From: Gammaproteobacteria bacterium
GTDB lineage: Bacteria > Pseudomonadota > Gammaproteobacteria > S012-40
Direction of reading: 5' to 3'
NCBI GenBank assembly: GCA_029864945.1
Contig: JAOTSL010000030.1
Span: 1 to 16,726 of the forward strand
DNA length: 16,726 bases
Both the position numbers and the translations under genes were made by a program. Position 1 is the first letter of the stretch, and each line of letters opens with the position of its first letter. Shown here in pieces: positions 14,994 to 16,726 of the stretch. The notes below the pieces were generated by a model. That model had not been told where the DNA came from and did not search any database. It saw only the letters and a list, made by a program, of their open reading frames with translations.

Positions 14994-15770
14994 ATGAGTA
15001 TTCACATTAAAACGCAGGAAGAAATTGAAAAAATGCGTGTCGCCGGCCGCCTGACAGCACAAGTTTTAACCATGATAGAACCCCATGTCATCGCAGGTGT
15101 AACAACTGATGAATTAAACGACATTTGTCATGATTACATTACCAACGAACTTAGCGCTATACCTGCTCCGCTTAACTATCGTGGATTCCCGAAGTCCATT
15201 TGCACATCTGTCAACCACCAGGTTTGTCATGGCATACCCAGCGACAAAAAACTCAAAGCTGGTGATGCTATTAATATCGATATTACGGTCATCAAAGATG
15301 AGTATCATGGCGATAGCAGTCAAATGTTTGTGATTGGAAAGCCATCAATTCAAGCAACACGCGCCATAGAAGCTAGTCATATTGCTATGTGGAAAGGCAT
15401 TAAAATGGTAAAACCCGGCGTTCAACTTGGTGACATTGGCCACGCCATTCAGAAATACGCAGAATCAAAAAACTGCTCTGTCGTCCGAGAATATTGCGGC
15501 CACGGCATTGGTAAAAACTTTCATGAAGATCCTCAAGTACTTCACTACGGCACCCCTCAAACTGGAGTCACTCTGGAAGAAGGTATGACATTTACTATTG
15601 AGCCCATGGTTAATATCGGCAAGCGCCACGTAAAAATGTTAAAAGACAACTGGACAGTCGTCACTAAGGACCACTCCTTATCTGCACAGTGGGAACATAC
15701 CATACTAGTAACAGAAAACGGCTTCGAGGTTTTAACCTTACGTGAAAACGAAGTAGTTCCTGACGTATAA
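14994..15770 (+). CDS. map: Methionine aminopeptidase type I
   Basis: Map removes the initiator methionine from nascent proteins in the cytoplasm using a dinuclear metal centre. At 258 residues (E. coli 264) it has the pita-bread fold motifs: NHQVCHGIP with H79, the metal ligands D96 (NIDITV), D107 (YHGDSS), H170 (CGHGIG), E203 (TIEPM) and E234 (QWEHT), each one less than the E. coli numbers, and H177 in NFHEDP. No zinc-finger extension is present, so it is type Ia. The ATG at 14994 has GAGG 12 bases upstream and AGGT adjacent; M14 is a weaker alternative. It is divergent from rpsB and followed by glnD after 86 bases, as in E. coli and Pseudomonas. Confidence 0.98.
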   Translation: MSIHIKTQEEIEKMRVAGRLTAQVLTMIEPHVIAGVTTDELNDICHDYITNELSAIPAPLNYRGFPKSICTSVNHQVCHGIPSDKKLKAGDAINIDITVIKDEYHGDSSQMFVIGKPSIQATRAIEASHIAMWKGIKMVKPGVQLGDIGHAIQKYAESKNCSVVREYCGHGIGKNFHEDPQVLHYGTPQTGVTLEEGMTFTIEPMVNIGKRHVKMLKDNWTVVTKDHSLSAQWEHTILVTENGFEVLTLRENEVVPDV

Positions 15771-15797
15771 GCCAATCTTCGCGCATTTGACATTGTA

Positions 15798-15826
15798 ACT
15801 GGCATTCCACTTTAAGAAATGCCAGT
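15798..15826 (+). other. Hairpin between map and glnD
   Basis: ACTGGCATT and AATGCCAGT form a perfect 9-bp stem with an 11-base loop, 28 bases after the map stop. No T run follows on the plus strand (GTCTCAAAAAATT), so it is not a canonical terminator; it may be an mRNA stability or processing structure, or a partial, factor-dependent stop between map and glnD. Confidence 0.45.
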
Positions 15827-15856
15827 GTCTCAAAAAATTAACTGGAAGCCACACCT

Positions 15857-16726
15857 ATGACCCACAATGTGCCTGAATTATTTGACCGCGACGCCTTTAC
15901 AAATAAACTTGCACAATCCAGTAATAAAATTCCACATTATAAGCATGCAATAAAATCAGCGCAGGCAACTCTGTTTTCACTTTTCGATGAAAACGTATCT
16001 ATTGAATTACTAATAAAAGCACGCTCGCATTTTATAGACACACTTATGATTCATGCGTGGCGGTCTTTTTTCATATCAGATACAAACGAAGACATCGCCC
16101 TCATTGCTGTTGGGGGATACGGCCGCGCAGAACTTCACCCCTACTCCGACGTAGATATATTAATACTACTAAAACATGACAACGTAGAGACTTACAAAGA
16201 TTCACTGGAATGCTTTATCACATTTTTATGGGATATTGGTATCGAAATTGGCAGTAGCGTACGCACCTTACAGCAATGCATAGAGGAGTCAGCAAAAGAC
16301 ATTACTATCGCTACGAACATAGTTGAGTCTCGACTAATCACAGGACCTGAATCACTTTTTCAATTGCTTGATATCTCAACCGGCCCCGATAAAATTTGGC
16401 CTAGCCCTCAGTTTTTTAAACAAAAGTGGCTAGAACAAATTCAACGGCATTCCAAATACCACAACACCGCCTATAACCTTGAACCCAATATAAAAGAAGG
16501 TCCTGGCGGACTGCGCGACTTACAAATGATCGGCTGGGTTACAAAAAGACATTTTGGCGACAACAACCTGAAAGATCTTGTCCATCGCGGCTTTTTGACT
16601 GAAACAGAATACGCTGACCTACAAACATCCCAGTCATTTCTCTGGAAGATACGCTTTGCGCTTCACAAAATTGCTGGGCGTCGCGAGGATCGCCTACTCT
16701 TCGAGCACCAAAGAACCATTGCAAGC
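15857..16726 (+). CDS. glnD: PII uridylyltransferase/uridylyl-removing enzyme GlnD, 3' end outside window
   Basis: GlnD senses glutamine and adds or removes UMP on PII proteins (GlnB/GlnK), controlling glutamine synthetase and nitrogen-responsive transcription. The frame is open from ATG 15857 to the window end, 290 residues, about a third of the usual near-900. Visible are the nucleotidyltransferase active site IAVGGYGRAELHPYSDVDIL-type segment at 83-102 (G86, G87, and metal ligands D98 and D100) and the PII-uridylyltransferase domain motif NLEPNIKEGPGGLRDLQ at about 207-223. The following HD and two ACT domains are off the window. GGAAG lies about 8 bases before the ATG. The translation was done by hand, and it has no interruption. 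Confidence 0.96.
   Translation, partial: MTHNVPELFDRDAFTNKLAQSSNKIPHYKHAIKSAQATLFSLFDENVSIELLIKARSHFIDTLMIHAWRSFFISDTNEDIALIAVGGYGRAELHPYSDVDILILLKHDNVETYKDSLECFITFLWDIGIEIGSSVRTLQQCIEESAKDITIATNIVESRLITGPESLFQLLDISTGPDKIWPSPQFFKQKWLEQIQRHSKYHNTAYNLEPNIKEGPGGLRDLQMIGWVTKRHFGDNNLKDLVHRGFLTETEYADLQTSQSFLWKIRFALHKIAGRREDRLLFEHQRTIAS

Noticed and set aside
1..16726. CRISPR array, prophage, defence or toxin-antitoxin system
   Set aside because: No regularly spaced repeats, integrase or unrecognised gene cassette; every coding stretch is accounted for by conserved housekeeping families.

Overview
The window is a conserved housekeeping stretch from an AT-rich gammaproteobacterium. Every protein gene belongs to a well-known family. 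The order frr-uppS-cdsA-dxr-rseP-bamA-skp-lpxD-fabZ-lpxA-lpxB-rnhB matches what I know of Pseudomonas and its relatives; in Escherichia coli dxr lies between frr and uppS. With the divergent map-glnD pair, this suggests Pseudomonadales in the broad sense (possibly marine), but genus cannot be read from the sequence.

Layout: from 14566 down to 1, all genes are on the minus strand. First comes the translation and nucleotide block rpsB-tsf-pyrH-frr (14566-11123). Then come undecaprenyl diphosphate synthase, CDP-diacylglycerol synthase and DXP reductoisomerase (uppS, cdsA, dxr), the site-2 protease rseP, the outer-membrane assembly genes bamA and skp, the lipid A and fatty-acid genes lpxD, fabZ, lpxA and lpxB, and rnhB, which is cut by the window edge. 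Coupling is tight: uppS/cdsA, cdsA/dxr, lpxD/fabZ and fabZ/lpxA overlap, rseP follows dxr by 1 base and lpxB follows lpxA by 6. GTG starts are common (skp, lpxA, dxr, cdsA, pyrH). From 14994 on, map and the 5' part of glnD run on the plus strand.

How the genes work together: the minus-strand run joins ribosome production and recycling (S2, EF-Ts, RRF), UMP kinase, isoprenoid and lipid-carrier supply (Dxr, UppS), phospholipid precursor (CdsA), lipid A synthesis (LpxD, LpxA, LpxB with FabZ competing for the same hydroxyacyl-ACP) and outer-membrane protein assembly (BamA, Skp) with envelope stress proteolysis (RseP). It is essentially a cell-envelope growth module. The plus-strand pair is N-terminal methionine removal (Map) and nitrogen sensing (GlnD).

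Non-coding points of interest: a 142-bp imperfect palindrome flanked by a 6-8 bp direct repeat lies between tsf and pyrH (12563-12704) and looks like a small non-autonomous mobile element. A hairpin with AGGAGT in its stem precedes pyrH. A strong GC hairpin with a T run separates rpsB and tsf. The 427-bp map/rpsB divergent region holds a good minus-strand promoter and a foldable leader with a possible pseudoknot just upstream of rpsB. I found no CRISPR array, tRNA, rRNA, phage or defence gene, and no clearly undescribed protein system.
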